DNA of 19,714 nucleotides from CAYZRY01 sp964630225 (GCA_964630225.1 CAZVUK010000018.1:1-19714), one strand, 5' to 3'; positions 7,022 through 14,941 are shown, counted from the stretch's first letter. Notes: generated from the letters alone by a model not told the origin. Made by a program: numbers and translations.

Positions 7022-7731
7022 AATACTTTCTTATAAACTTTAGTTTTGTCGCGATATTCTACTTCATTATCTATTTCGTTATGTAAACATTCTGGAATGT
7101 CTTGTTTTTGAAACGATAATGTATTAGTTAGTTTAATAGCATCTCTAAGTTTAATTCTGTCATATTGTGAATTTATCACAATATTCTTAGGACTTGCATG
7201 TTTAGCTTGCAAAACAAGTTTAGCATCATCGATGCTAAGATAATAAGAGCTATCGTTATATATAAGGCTAAACATCCTATCATCAGAATCAATTCTTTCA
7301 TACATCGTTTTAAAATCTCTAACAGTATCAGCATAATCAAATATTTCATCGACATCAGTTTTGACGTATTTATATACTTCGTTATAAAAATCACTGTCGT
7401 AATTTACTAAATTAATGCGACCCGTTTCTTCTTCTCTATGAAATATTGCTTTATATCTAGGTCTTCCATCGAAGAGTAAATATAGATCATCTGTTAAATA
7501 ATCAAAATTGCTAGCTATAACATAACCAAAACTTGTTTTTTCATCATTAATAAACATATTGATCGGTTCAATAAAAGCAGCTTCTCTGTCGTTAAGATTA
7601 AGGGTCTTTCTTCTAATAGCATTTGATAATTCAACTAAAGAAACTTCCTCTTCTCCAGGTTTTTTCATATTGTTTATAAGTTTTTTCAATCTACGTTCAT
7701 CAACTTTTAAATTTATTATTGTGCTATCCAT
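7006..7731 (-). CDS. Unrecognised cytoplasmic protein, 241 aa
   Basis: I do not recognise a family. The protein is soluble and charged, with no signal peptide, membrane helix or obvious catalytic motif. The N-terminal 35 residues are rich in Lys/Arg/Asn (VDERRLKKLINNMKK), and the centre contains an aromatic and acidic stretch (residues about 75-130). The start is supported by AGAGGTGA six bases before ATG 7731. It stands alone, divergent from the GH13 gene, with a possible -35/-10 pair TTGCAA and TATCAT in the 132-nt gap, and is followed by the tyrS promoter. Mixed alpha/beta composition is all that can be said; likely lineage-specific. Confidence 0.72.
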   Translation of the reverse strand: MDSTIINLKVDERRLKKLINNMKKPGEEEVSLVELSNAIRRKTLNLNDREAAFIEPINMFINDEKTSFGYVIASNFDYLTDDLYLLFDGRPRYKAIFHREEETGRINLVNYDSDFYNEVYKYVKTDVDEIFDYADTVRDFKTMYERIDSDDRMFSLIYNDSSYYLSIDDAKLVLQAKHASPKNIVINSQYDRIKLRDAIKLTNTLSFQKQDIPECLHNEIDNEVEYRDKTKVYKKVLSFFK

Positions 7732-7863
7732 AGTTCACCTCTAAAATAATATGATATACTGTAATTCTTTTTTTTGCAAATAGTATGTAAATATTTGTCA
7801 AAATTATTCTTCTCTTATTGTTTTATGATATGATTATATTATAAGAATCTAAAAGGATGTTTT
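7732..7863. promoter_or_regulatory. Divergent intergenic region with promoters both ways
   Basis: An AT-rich 132-nt gap between two divergent starts. Plus strand: extended -10 TGaTATGAT (7826-7834) and Shine-Dalgarno AAAGGATG before ATG 7864. Minus strand: weak TTGCAA/TATCAT pair and AGAGGTGA before ATG 7731. No clear operator palindrome seen. Confidence 0.5.
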
Positions 7864-8751
7864 ATGAGAATTATTCATCTTCTAAATTGGAATTTAAATG
7901 ATATCAGAAAAAGCTTAGATGATATTGCTAGGCAAAACTTCGATGCTATTCAAGTAACTCCAGTTCAAGCTATGAAAGAGGACTCTATCGAACACTGGTG
8001 GATGCCTTTTCAACCTATTTCTTTTGATATTGGAAATGTATATGGTAGTAAGAATGATTTAGAAAGATTGTGTCGAGAGGCTAAAATTAAAAACATAGAT
8101 ATTTATGTCGATGTTATTTGTAACCACATGGCAGGAAGAAATGACGGAAGTTTATATCCTCATGAAAATGTTGATCCCTATCTTAAAAACAATCCTCATT
8201 TTTGGAAGGAAGCTCGACCAATTGAAAACTGGGATGATCGTTATCAAGTAATCAATTACTGCATGGGACTTCCTGGTTTAAATGTCTCTAACCCGGAGCT
8301 TCAACATAGAATATCGCAATTTTTAAATGAACTTATCGACTGTGGAGTCGAAGGTTTTAGGTTCGATGCAGCAAAAAGTATTGGCTTGCCATCCGAAGGA
8401 GTAGATTTTTGGCCAAAGACCATCTATTCATTAAAGAAATATGGCATCTTTTTATACGGAGAAGTTATCTTTGCAGGTTGTGACATAACAAGGCAGTATA
8501 GTAATTACATTAAGATACTTACTAATGAATGCAACTTGCCCTCAAAAGATATAGTTAAGTTTTCTGAAAGCCACGATAGCTTTTATGAGTTTGGTTATAC
8601 AAAACACATGAATACTCATGAACTGCTTAAAGCTTACACCCATTTAACTAATAATTATGAACACACTTTATATTTTCCCAGACCATACGATGACAGCTGG
8701 AAATGGAACGAAGTTAAAAATGCTAACAAAGTAAAAAAATTAAAACGATAA
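7864..8751 (+). CDS. Minimal GH13 alpha-amylase-family enzyme
   Basis: A GH13 (beta/alpha)8-barrel protein, acting on alpha-glucosidic bonds, and the only plus-strand gene here. Conserved regions are in order: region I DVICNH (83-88), region II GFRFDAAK with nucleophile D168, region III YGE with acid/base E200, region IV SESHD with transition-state D238. All three catalytic acids are present, so it should be active. There is no signal peptide, so it is cytoplasmic, probably acting on glycogen- or maltodextrin-like substrate. At 295 residues it is unusually short: after region IV only about 57 residues remain, so the all-beta C domain is missing and barrel strand 8 is barely covered. Start: ATG 7864 after AAAGGATG. 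Its TAA stop forms part of a bidirectional terminator. Specificity cannot be told. Confidence 0.9.
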   Translation: MRIIHLLNWNLNDIRKSLDDIARQNFDAIQVTPVQAMKEDSIEHWWMPFQPISFDIGNVYGSKNDLERLCREAKIKNIDIYVDVICNHMAGRNDGSLYPHENVDPYLKNNPHFWKEARPIENWDDRYQVINYCMGLPGLNVSNPELQHRISQFLNELIDCGVEGFRFDAAKSIGLPSEGVDFWPKTIYSLKKYGIFLYGEVIFAGCDITRQYSNYIKILTNECNLPSKDIVKFSESHDSFYEFGYTKHMNTHELLKAYTHLTNNYEHTLYFPRPYDDSWKWNEVKNANKVKKLKR

Positions 8752-8765
8752 TTGCTTATCGTTTT
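8742..8765. terminator. Bidirectional terminator between convergent genes
   Basis: Perfect 10-bp stem AAAACGATAA (8742-8751), loop TTGC, TTATCGTTTT (8756-8765), with T-runs on both strands. The stop codons of both convergent genes (8749-8751 plus, 8756-8758 minus) lie inside the stem, leaving only 4 nt between the coding regions. Confidence 0.9.
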
Positions 8766-10216
8766 TCTATTGTCGCTATTTTCTTTCCACTAAGTGTGTA
8801 ATATATATCATTTTTACCTTCTTGATAGAAAATATAATCATCTTTGATTATCACTTCTTGATTTTTAATTATCACTCCTTTGTCAGGATTTATTACATCT
8901 ACTTTTTTATCTTTGTCAGTACTGAAGGTAAATATACTTATACCACCTGTTCTAGTCGTATTTAAATTGCTTCCATCGTGCTTATATACTTCTTTACCTT
9001 TAGAGTTTAATATGTGAACAGTTTTATCTTTATTAGCTGTATAATAGACATTATCTATTTCTTCGATCTGGTTAATAAAGTTATACTCTGAGCTTACTTT
9101 TTTACCACTGGTATCGATGAGGTATTCTTTTAAATAGGCATCGGCAACAATTGCTTTACCTGTTAAATCAAAGCCCTTATTAATGACAAATTTATTGTCG
9201 ATAATTTTCTTGGCCTTTAGGTCATAAAAAGCAAACTTTTGATTGGGAGCAGTGCCGATAACTAATGAGTATACCTTGCTAAATTCATTTGCTTTAACAA
9301 GTTTGCTGTTCATTATTCTATCCATGAGTTTAGACTCATAATATATGGCTGTACTATTCTCAACTTCTTCGGCATAGTTAAGTCCTTTACTAGTTACCTC
9401 TACTGCTGTTTTACCCGCTTTAATACTCAAACAATATAATCTATCATCAACTACTTTTATATGGCAATCTTCGCCTTTAAAAGCATATAATCTCTTTGAT
9501 TTATAATATATATAATTAGTTTGCACTTGTTCGCGGCATCCTGAATAAATCATCAAGTCACCGACTTTTTGAGCATAGCACAAAGCTTTTTCAAAAGATA
9601 ATTTATCGACTAACTTGTTAGTTTTGGTATCGATAATATAGTTATCTTTATCTAAGCTCACTATCAAATAATCACCTTGAGCGGCCAAAATTGATTCTTT
9701 AGCACGCTTGGCGTTAATTGAATATATTAGAGTTCCTGAAGAATCATAAACTCTTTGTTTATCTCCCTCGTCCATCATAATATAATTTTTAGAATAAGCA
9801 GCTATTTTATACTTATCGACATCAATTTCTTTAAGTAGCTGTCCCTCAAAATTTTTAACTATTTTTTTGGATCCACTCTTTTTATAAATGATTGGTCCAA
9901 CCAAAGTATATTCTTTGAAATCCTTGTCATCGAGCACCACTTTTCCACTTTTCGAAAGAAGAACTCTTCCTTTATCATTACTTATATAAATAGCTGAAGT
10001 AGCAACAAAAGCGTCATTTTTATATTCAAAATCTGTCAGTTGTTTTCCTTTGTCATTAAAAATAGCAAATTTTTTATTTTTCCCTTCTAAAATATATACT
10101 TTCGTATTAGTATAATCCGTGACATGATCATTTGCGAATTGGTAACCTAAGTATATACCTAGACCAATTAACAATATAGCAATGACTATAATTACTAATA
10201 GTATTTTCTTTTTCAT
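8756..10216 (-). CDS. Membrane-anchored beta-propeller/WG-repeat-like protein
   Basis: 486 residues. There is one N-terminal hydrophobic segment at about residues 4-25 (signal anchor), so the bulk is outside the membrane. The remainder is a succession of short beta-rich units resembling WG-type repeats: examples are FAIFNDKGKQLTDFEY, VLLSKSGKVVLDD, VYDSSGTLIYSIN, IIDTKTNKLVDK, VEVTSKGLNY, LIDTSGKKVSSEYNFI and VHILNSKGKEVYK, each with a D/N-x-x-G-K turn between strands. Such folds usually bind other proteins or glycans and have no catalytic residues. The start ATG 10216 overlaps the preceding stop by one base (TAATG) behind AGAGGTAG, so translation is coupled to the PrsW-type gene. It is the last gene of the envelope operon and a possible partner or substrate of the protease; that is inference. 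Confidence 0.78.
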   Translation of the reverse strand: MKKKILLVIIVIAILLIGLGIYLGYQFANDHVTDYTNTKVYILEGKNKKFAIFNDKGKQLTDFEYKNDAFVATSAIYISNDKGRVLLSKSGKVVLDDKDFKEYTLVGPIIYKKSGSKKIVKNFEGQLLKEIDVDKYKIAAYSKNYIMMDEGDKQRVYDSSGTLIYSINAKRAKESILAAQGDYLIVSLDKDNYIIDTKTNKLVDKLSFEKALCYAQKVGDLMIYSGCREQVQTNYIYYKSKRLYAFKGEDCHIKVVDDRLYCLSIKAGKTAVEVTSKGLNYAEEVENSTAIYYESKLMDRIMNSKLVKANEFSKVYSLVIGTAPNQKFAFYDLKAKKIIDNKFVINKGFDLTGKAIVADAYLKEYLIDTSGKKVSSEYNFINQIEEIDNVYYTANKDKTVHILNSKGKEVYKHDGSNLNTTRTGGISIFTFSTDKDKKVDVINPDKGVIIKNQEVIIKDDYIFYQEGKNDIYYTLSGKKIATIEKR

Positions 10217-10923
10217 TATTCTACCTCTCTTAATTTTTTATTGTTTTTTGATTCTATGTAAATCAAAGTAAATCCAGTCATAAAAATCAATATTACAAAT
10301 GCAATAAATATGATTGGATTAAATTGAGCAAATAGTATCCAGTCATAAATCGTATGTATTAACGTTGGTACTAGTAGTGACATGATTATGTAAAAATACA
10401 TTTTGAAATTTTGATTATTATGATGTGCTTTTTTAGCTTGTGATATTAAATATCCCATAAAGATTCCACATATAGCATGAGCAGGTATAGCTGTTAATGC
10501 TCTTGAAAAGGCTACTTTATACATGTTCGATATATTGGCGACAATATATAAAATATTTTCAAATCCAGCAAAACCTAACGATACGAAAACAGAGTATACA
10601 ATTGCATCAAAACTCTGATCGAATTCTTTGTGACGCCAAGCTATCAAATAGACAAGTAGTCCTTTAGAGAATTCTTCGATTAAAGCGATCGTGACAAAGA
10701 CATAAACAAATAGATTATTATTACTCAAGCTCATCTCATCTGCCTGAAAGATAGGATGAAAAGTATTTAATATAGCAGTCATAATCAAGGTTAAGATTGC
10801 TGATAAAACACCTGCTATTGCGAGACTACGAATAAGTTCAGTTGATTCTTTATCTTTATCTCTATAATATATGTACCATCCAATTGCAAAAATTGGGGCT
10901 AATGATATAAGCAGTATTTCCAT
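10216..10923 (-). CDS. PrsW-family intramembrane protease
   Basis: 235-residue polytopic membrane protein of the PrsW family (MEROPS M82-type, CAAX-protease relative). In B. subtilis PrsW makes the first cut in anti-sigma factor RsiW under envelope stress. Family motifs are present: EEFSK (E83, E84, K87), FAGFEN (F118, A119, E122, N123), AHAICG (H149) and LIHTIYDW (H190, D194), spread over about eight membrane helices. Length is near the usual 220-280. ATG 10923 follows the preceding stop by 3 nt with a weak GAGA Shine-Dalgarno, so translation is probably coupled. No sigma/anti-sigma pair is in the window. Its neighbours are a membrane EIIB-like protein and an anchored beta-propeller-like protein, either of which could be a client. 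Substrate unknown. Confidence 0.9.
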   Translation of the reverse strand: MEILLISLAPIFAIGWYIYYRDKDKESTELIRSLAIAGVLSAILTLIMTAILNTFHPIFQADEMSLSNNNLFVYVFVTIALIEEFSKGLLVYLIAWRHKEFDQSFDAIVYSVFVSLGFAGFENILYIVANISNMYKVAFSRALTAIPAHAICGIFMGYLISQAKKAHHNNQNFKMYFYIIMSLLVPTLIHTIYDWILFAQFNPIIFIAFVILIFMTGFTLIYIESKNNKKLREVE

Positions 10924-10926
10924 GGC

Positions 10927-11238
10927 TTATCTCATTTCATCGATATACTTTTTTAACTGTCTAGATTCTGAGCCTAATATTATCTTTAGCTGATTATCTA
11001 TTTCAACTATTCCTTTAGCTCCAAGTCTTTGTATTCCTTCCTTGTTAGCTAAACTCACATCTTTAAGTGTGACAATAAATCGCGACATATTTATCTCGCT
11101 ATTAATTATATTTTCTTTACCTCCTAATAAATCAACTAATTTATTAAGTTGAAGTCTAGTGTCTTTTTTACCTAGTTTTAATACTGCTAATAAAATAATT
11201 AGAATTATTGCAAGTACTACTAAATATTCCCACTTCAT
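10927..11238 (-). CDS. Membrane-tethered PTS EIIB-like domain lacking the phospho-cysteine
   Basis: 103 residues: one N-terminal membrane helix (about residues 5-20), then a domain with the pattern of glucose-type PTS enzyme IIB. LVDLLGGKENI (34-44) matches the usual LLGGKENI, RFIVTLKD (53-60) matches RLRVTVKD, and RLGAKGIVEIDNQLKIILG (71-89) matches the LGAKGV...QVIFG end. In active EIIB the sequence between them is a Cys followed by x-x-R. Here the Cys position is Asn50 (NMSR), so it cannot be phosphorylated in the usual way. No EIIC or EIIA is nearby. Start ATG 11238 follows GGAAGG overlapping the end of the glycosyltransferase gene (3-nt gap). Probably a regulatory or scaffolding use of the fold; function unknown. 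Confidence 0.85.
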   Translation of the reverse strand: MKWEYLVVLAIILIILLAVLKLGKKDTRLQLNKLVDLLGGKENIINSEINMSRFIVTLKDVSLANKEGIQRLGAKGIVEIDNQLKIILGSESRQLKKYIDEMR

Positions 11239-11241
11239 ATT

Positions 11242-12258
11242 TTATTTACCTTCCTTTAAAACTTCTCTGTATACTTCAGCTAATTGTTTACCTATATATT
11301 TTAAGTCTCTTTCCTTAGCCACTTTAAACGATTCTTTAGTTAATGATGGTAATTTTCCGTTTAAGAAGAGTTTAATTTTCTTTTCAAATTCATCTACATC
11401 TTTTGCTTTATAAACATTTTTGCCATCAAAAAGCCAATCATCAAATATTTCTATATCTCTAATTATGGCATTAGCGCCAGCTGCACAAGCTTCGACTATC
11501 GGTATACCCTCGGTTTCTTCTAAGGTTGGAAATATATATAGATCACAACCATTTAGTGCTCCTTTTATATCGTCCCTAGGAACATAGCCCGGAAAAGAAA
11601 GATTGGGTAGCTTTGTACCTACAGCTTTTTTGACAGCTTTTGTAGCCGCTGCCAACGGACTGTATCCAAACCAAATAAACTTATATTCGGGCATTCTTTT
11701 TGCCAATTCGACAAAGTCTACTATTCCTTTGCGTTCTATATATATACCTATAGCAATAATTACTTTTTCGTCATCTTTAATACCATATTTTTTACGCCAT
11801 GTTTTTGCTGATTTATCAACATCTTTTGTAAAATAGTCTATTTCTATGCCGTTTGATATAGCATATATTTTCTTATCTTCTAATCCTTTATATGTGCTTA
11901 AAAGCTTCTTAGAATATGGAGTTGGCGTGATGATAATATCACCCGATGAATAAGATTTAATAAGTAATTTTTTAAATAGTTTCGATGTCTGTTTAGACAA
12001 AATAAAACCATTCTTATAATCTTCTTCCGTAGAATGAGCATGGTAGACTACTTTTTTTCCGGCTTTCTTGGCTTTTTTTACCATTAATGCCGATTTTAAA
12101 AAATATGTATTGATATGTAAAATATCATAGTCATCATTTGGATCTAGAGTATAGTCTATCCCCTCGTACTCAAGAGCCCTTTGCTGATGTTTAATAGCTT
12201 TACCTAGGCCACTTTTGCCTAATGATTTCTGACCTTCTGTATACAGTAGTATTTTCAT
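11242..12258 (-). CDS. GT4 glycosyltransferase, CpoA/LafB-like diglycosyl-diacylglycerol synthase
   Basis: 338-residue GT-B glycosyltransferase of family 4. The N-terminus (KSGLGKAIKHQQRALEYEG, then DYDILHINTYFLKS) closely follows the pattern I know from CpoA/LafB-type enzymes, which add a second sugar to alpha-glucosyl-diacylglycerol, the glycolipid and lipoteichoic-acid anchor of Firmicutes. The donor-site E-x7-E motif is E248...E256 in EETEGIPIVEAC, and the acceptor side has HAHSTEED. Lys/Arg-rich surfaces fit peripheral membrane binding at the inner leaflet. ATG 12258 follows AGGTGA and an extended -10 promoter, making it the first gene of a four-gene operon. The partner that makes monoglucosyl-diacylglycerol is not in the window. 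Sugar donor (glucose or galactose) is uncertain. Confidence 0.85.
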   Translation of the reverse strand: MKILLYTEGQKSLGKSGLGKAIKHQQRALEYEGIDYTLDPNDDYDILHINTYFLKSALMVKKAKKAGKKVVYHAHSTEEDYKNGFILSKQTSKLFKKLLIKSYSSGDIIITPTPYSKKLLSTYKGLEDKKIYAISNGIEIDYFTKDVDKSAKTWRKKYGIKDDEKVIIAIGIYIERKGIVDFVELAKRMPEYKFIWFGYSPLAAATKAVKKAVGTKLPNLSFPGYVPRDDIKGALNGCDLYIFPTLEETEGIPIVEACAAGANAIIRDIEIFDDWLFDGKNVYKAKDVDEFEKKIKLFLNGKLPSLTKESFKVAKERDLKYIGKQLAEVYREVLKEGK

Positions 12259-12274
12259 TTAATCACCTGATTAT

Positions 12275-12283
12275 ATTATAGCA
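12275..12283 (-). promoter_or_regulatory. Extended -10 promoter of the envelope operon
   Basis: Minus-strand TGCTATAAT, an extended -10, 17 nt before ATG 12258 and followed by AGGTGA. The -35 position lies in the preceding terminator stem, so the TG extension probably compensates. The identical TGCTATAAT occurs before the 14925 start. Confidence 0.7.
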
Positions 12284-12295
12284 TATAACAATATA

Positions 12296-12326
12296 AAAAA
12301 AAGAAATTGTCTGGCAATTTCTTTTT
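12296..12326 (-). terminator. Intrinsic terminator of the GGGtGRT operon
   Basis: Stem AAAAAGAAATTG (12298-12309), loop TCTGG, CAATTTCTTTTT (12315-12326), then further T on the minus strand. The stem shares two bases with the stop codon of the GGGtGRT gene. Confidence 0.88.
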
Positions 12327-13326
12327 ATTTTTTACTATGTTCTTCGATAGCTACAGCAACTGATACGGTAGCTCCGACCATCGGATTATTACCCATACCA
12401 ATAAATCCCATCATCTCGACGTGTGCTGGAACTGATGAAGAGCCAGCAAACTGGGCATCACTATGCATTCTTCCCATCGTGTCGGTAAAACCATAGCTTG
12501 CAGGACCTGCTCCCATATTATCAGGGTGAAGAGTTCTTCCAGTTCCTCCGCCTGAAGCAACCGAGAAGTATTTCTTGCCTTTATCTATACACTCTTTTTT
12601 GTAAGTTGCAGCAACCGGATGAGGAAATCTTGTAATATTAGTCGAGTTTCCAGTTATAGATACATCGACCTCTTCAAGCTGCATTATCGCAACACCCTCA
12701 CGAACATCATCTGCTCCATAACATTTAACCTCTTTTTTAGCACCGGTTGAAAATGGTTTTTCTTTAATGATAGCAAGTTCTCCCTTTTCATAATCATAAC
12801 GCGTTTCGACATAAGTAAAACCATTAATTCTAGCGATTATTAAAGCTGCGTCTTTGCCAAGACCGTTAAGTATAACTTTAAGTGGTACTTTTCTAATCTT
12901 GTTTGCTGTGTTGGCAATGCCTATCGCTCCTTCAGCAGCGGCAAATGATTCATGTCCTGCTAAAAAGCAAAAGCATTTAGTGTTTTCATCAAGTAACATT
13001 GCTGCCAGGTTACCATGACCAATCCCTACTTTTCGTTCTTCGGCAACTGATCCATTCAAACAAAACGCCTGTAGCCCCTCACCTATTTTTTTAGCAGCTT
13101 CGACAGCCGTCGTAGCTCCATTTTTAATAGCGATAGCAGCCCCTAGGGTATATGCCCATGTCGCATCTTCAAAAGCGATTGTTTGAACTGATTTAACTAT
13201 TTCTCTTGGATTAAAACCATAGTTTGTACATATCGCAAGCGCTTCATCAAAGTCGGCAATACCATTTTTCTTCATGACTTCGTTAATTTTGTCGATTCTT
13301 TGATCGTAATATTCAAATGTCACCAT
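12325..13326 (-). CDS. GGGtGRT protein (conserved anaerobe family, function unknown)
   Basis: 333-residue soluble protein of the family named for its GGGtGRT motif, here GGGTGRT at residues 259-265 followed by LHPDNMGAGPASYGF. Other conserved-looking parts: GIGHGNLAAMLL (101-112), CFCFLAGHESFAAAEGA (118-134), and a Gly/Met-rich C-terminus with HVEMMGFIGMGNNPMVGATV. Cys at 33, 89, 118, 120, 202 and 246 could include cluster ligands or thiolates. As I know the family, it occurs mostly in anaerobes beside an Fe-S-scaffold-like gene, and that is what is seen: the scaffold-like stop is 1 nt away and AGGGAGGAA lies within its end. No activity is established to my knowledge. A phosphate- or nucleotide-binding role for the glycine-rich loop is a guess. 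Confidence 0.92.
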   Translation of the reverse strand: MVTFEYYDQRIDKINEVMKKNGIADFDEALAICTNYGFNPREIVKSVQTIAFEDATWAYTLGAAIAIKNGATTAVEAAKKIGEGLQAFCLNGSVAEERKVGIGHGNLAAMLLDENTKCFCFLAGHESFAAAEGAIGIANTANKIRKVPLKVILNGLGKDAALIIARINGFTYVETRYDYEKGELAIIKEKPFSTGAKKEVKCYGADDVREGVAIMQLEEVDVSITGNSTNITRFPHPVAATYKKECIDKGKKYFSVASGGGTGRTLHPDNMGAGPASYGFTDTMGRMHSDAQFAGSSSVPAHVEMMGFIGMGNNPMVGATVSVAVAIEEHSKK

Positions 13327-13327
13327 A

Positions 13328-14020
13328 CTATTCCTCCCTCGGATCTATCGTTTTTGCTGCATCTTCGTAGCGTCCATAAGTCCCGCTTGCTTTTTCGATG
13401 GCTTCCATCGGATCCATCTTTTTCTTAATATTATCCATCATCTTTCCGATGTTGACATATTTATAACCAATTACTTCATCATTTTCGTCGAGTCCTAAAG
13501 ATACAATATATCCTTCGGTTGTATTTAGATATCTGACCCCTTTTGTTTGCGTTGAATAGACGGTTGCAACTTGACTCACTTTTCCTTTACCAAGATCTTC
13601 AAGACCCGCTCCAATCGGTAAGCCTTCTTTTGAAAATGCCGATTGACTGCGTCCGTAGACAATTTGTAAAAACAGTTCTCTCATCGCTGTATTAATAGCA
13701 TCACATACTAGGTCTGTATTAAGTGCTTCTAAAAGGGTTTTGCCTGGCAATATCTCCCCGGCCATCGCTGCCGAATGAGTCATTCCTGAACATCCGATAA
13801 CTTCGACTAAAGCTTCTTCAATGATACCAGCTTTGATATTTAAGGTTAATTTACAAGCACCTTGCTGTGGTGCACACCAACCTACTCCGTGTGTTAGACC
13901 ATAGATATCTTTGATTTCTTTAGCTTTTGTCCAATTTCCTTCTTGCGGAATTGGAGACGGTCCATGACTATCTCCCTGTCTTACAAAACACATTTCTTCG
14001 ACTTCTTTTGTGTAATTCAT
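13328..14020 (-). CDS. NifU/IscU-like iron-sulfur scaffold protein paired with GGGtGRT
   Basis: 230-residue soluble protein usually annotated as Fe-S cluster assembly scaffold (NifU N-terminal-like). Cys residues that could hold a cluster: C49 and C56 in GWCAPQQGACK, C77 in VIGCSGMTHS and C106 in DLVCDA, plus C11 near the N-terminus. The GCSG and following helix resemble the middle-Cys region of IscU, but the surrounding order differs from housekeeping SufU/IscU, and the protein is longer than the usual 125-150 residues by an N-terminal segment and a C-terminal domain (about 150-215). The start is ATG 14020 after AAGGAGA, in a 4-nt overlap with the stop of the membrane-protein gene upstream; it is followed 1 nt on by the GGGtGRT gene. 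It may be a dedicated scaffold or maturase for that partner; no cysteine desulfurase is nearby. Confidence 0.88.
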   Translation of the reverse strand: MNYTKEVEEMCFVRQGDSHGPSPIPQEGNWTKAKEIKDIYGLTHGVGWCAPQQGACKLTLNIKAGIIEEALVEVIGCSGMTHSAAMAGEILPGKTLLEALNTDLVCDAINTAMRELFLQIVYGRSQSAFSKEGLPIGAGLEDLGKGKVSQVATVYSTQTKGVRYLNTTEGYIVSLGLDENDEVIGYKYVNIGKMMDNIKKKMDPMEAIEKASGTYGRYEDAAKTIDPREE

Positions 14021-14925
14021 TTTTTCTCCTTTTTATTTTTCTTCTTTTTTTCTTTCGTTAATTCTTCTCTTTTTTCTATTTCTTCAATAACTAAATCGAC
14101 ATCGTAATCATCAAAGAAGTTGTCTAAAGTTTTTATCCCTTTTTTCTTGGCTTTCTTTTTGTCTATACTAATCTTAATTAAGATAAAAAGGACAAGTGCT
14201 GCAACAATTGCTGTCAGATAAACGACTAGGTCGAGTATCAAAATATTGACATTTTGGAGCAGAATATTTAAAAAGACCGCTAAAAACTTGCCCGTGTATT
14301 CTGGTATCGACAAGATTCCAAAAACAGCAAAGTATGCAACTATATTTAAAATTAAACTGTATAAAAGTATTTTAGATACATAAAGAACTCGTTTACTAAT
14401 AAAGTATAGTCCTATAAGTGAAATAACAAATACTGCGATAACCGCTACAAATAGTTCGTTTGACTGACCTATTTTTAAGATGAGCTTTACTCTAGTACTT
14501 TTAAAAAAGGTGTTAAATTCAGCATCTAAACTTTTTTCTATATCACTTACATGATCGTCATTATAATTGATATCTTGATTACTTTTTGATATAGCCTCTT
14601 CTAGTTTTTGCTCATCTATTCTAACAAACTTGTCGGGATTATTTTTCTTGCTTTCGATAAGTCTCGTTAAATAATCAGCGATCACTTCGGTTAAATCTAT
14701 TTGATCATGATATTGATAATCTATTCCAAGATCAACCATGAGTGCTTTTTCAAGATTTATTTCTTCTTTTTCCAGTGCCAATTTTGGTAGATTGTTATCG
14801 ACAATCTTCTTTGTAAATTCTTTGTTATTGACAACTTTAGAGATAAATAATAAAGAAAGCGCTGTAACAGTTAAAAATAACGTAATTGAAAAAATAAAAT
14901 TGAATATCTGTCTTATTATTCTCAT
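14017..14925 (-). CDS. Membrane protein of unknown function, coupled to the Fe-S scaffold-like gene
   Basis: 302 residues, no family recognised. Architecture: an N-terminal membrane helix (about 9-28), a predicted extracytoplasmic region of about 120 residues rich in charged residues, three to four membrane helices between about 155 and 260, and a cytoplasmic tail ending in a strongly basic Lys/Glu run. The layout (one helix, outer loop, helix bundle) resembles small sensor or lipid-facing proteins, but no motif settles it. ATG 14925 follows AGGTGAT and a TGCTATAAT promoter. The stop overlaps the scaffold-like start (ATGA), so the two are translated together; it may be chance operon membership or a membrane partner of the Fe-S/GGGtGRT pair. 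Confidence 0.8.
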   Translation of the reverse strand: MRIIRQIFNFIFSITLFLTVTALSLLFISKVVNNKEFTKKIVDNNLPKLALEKEEINLEKALMVDLGIDYQYHDQIDLTEVIADYLTRLIESKKNNPDKFVRIDEQKLEEAISKSNQDINYNDDHVSDIEKSLDAEFNTFFKSTRVKLILKIGQSNELFVAVIAVFVISLIGLYFISKRVLYVSKILLYSLILNIVAYFAVFGILSIPEYTGKFLAVFLNILLQNVNILILDLVVYLTAIVAALVLFILIKISIDKKKAKKKGIKTLDNFFDDYDVDLVIEEIEKREELTKEKKKKNKKEKK

Positions 14926-14941
14926 ATCATCACCTATACTA

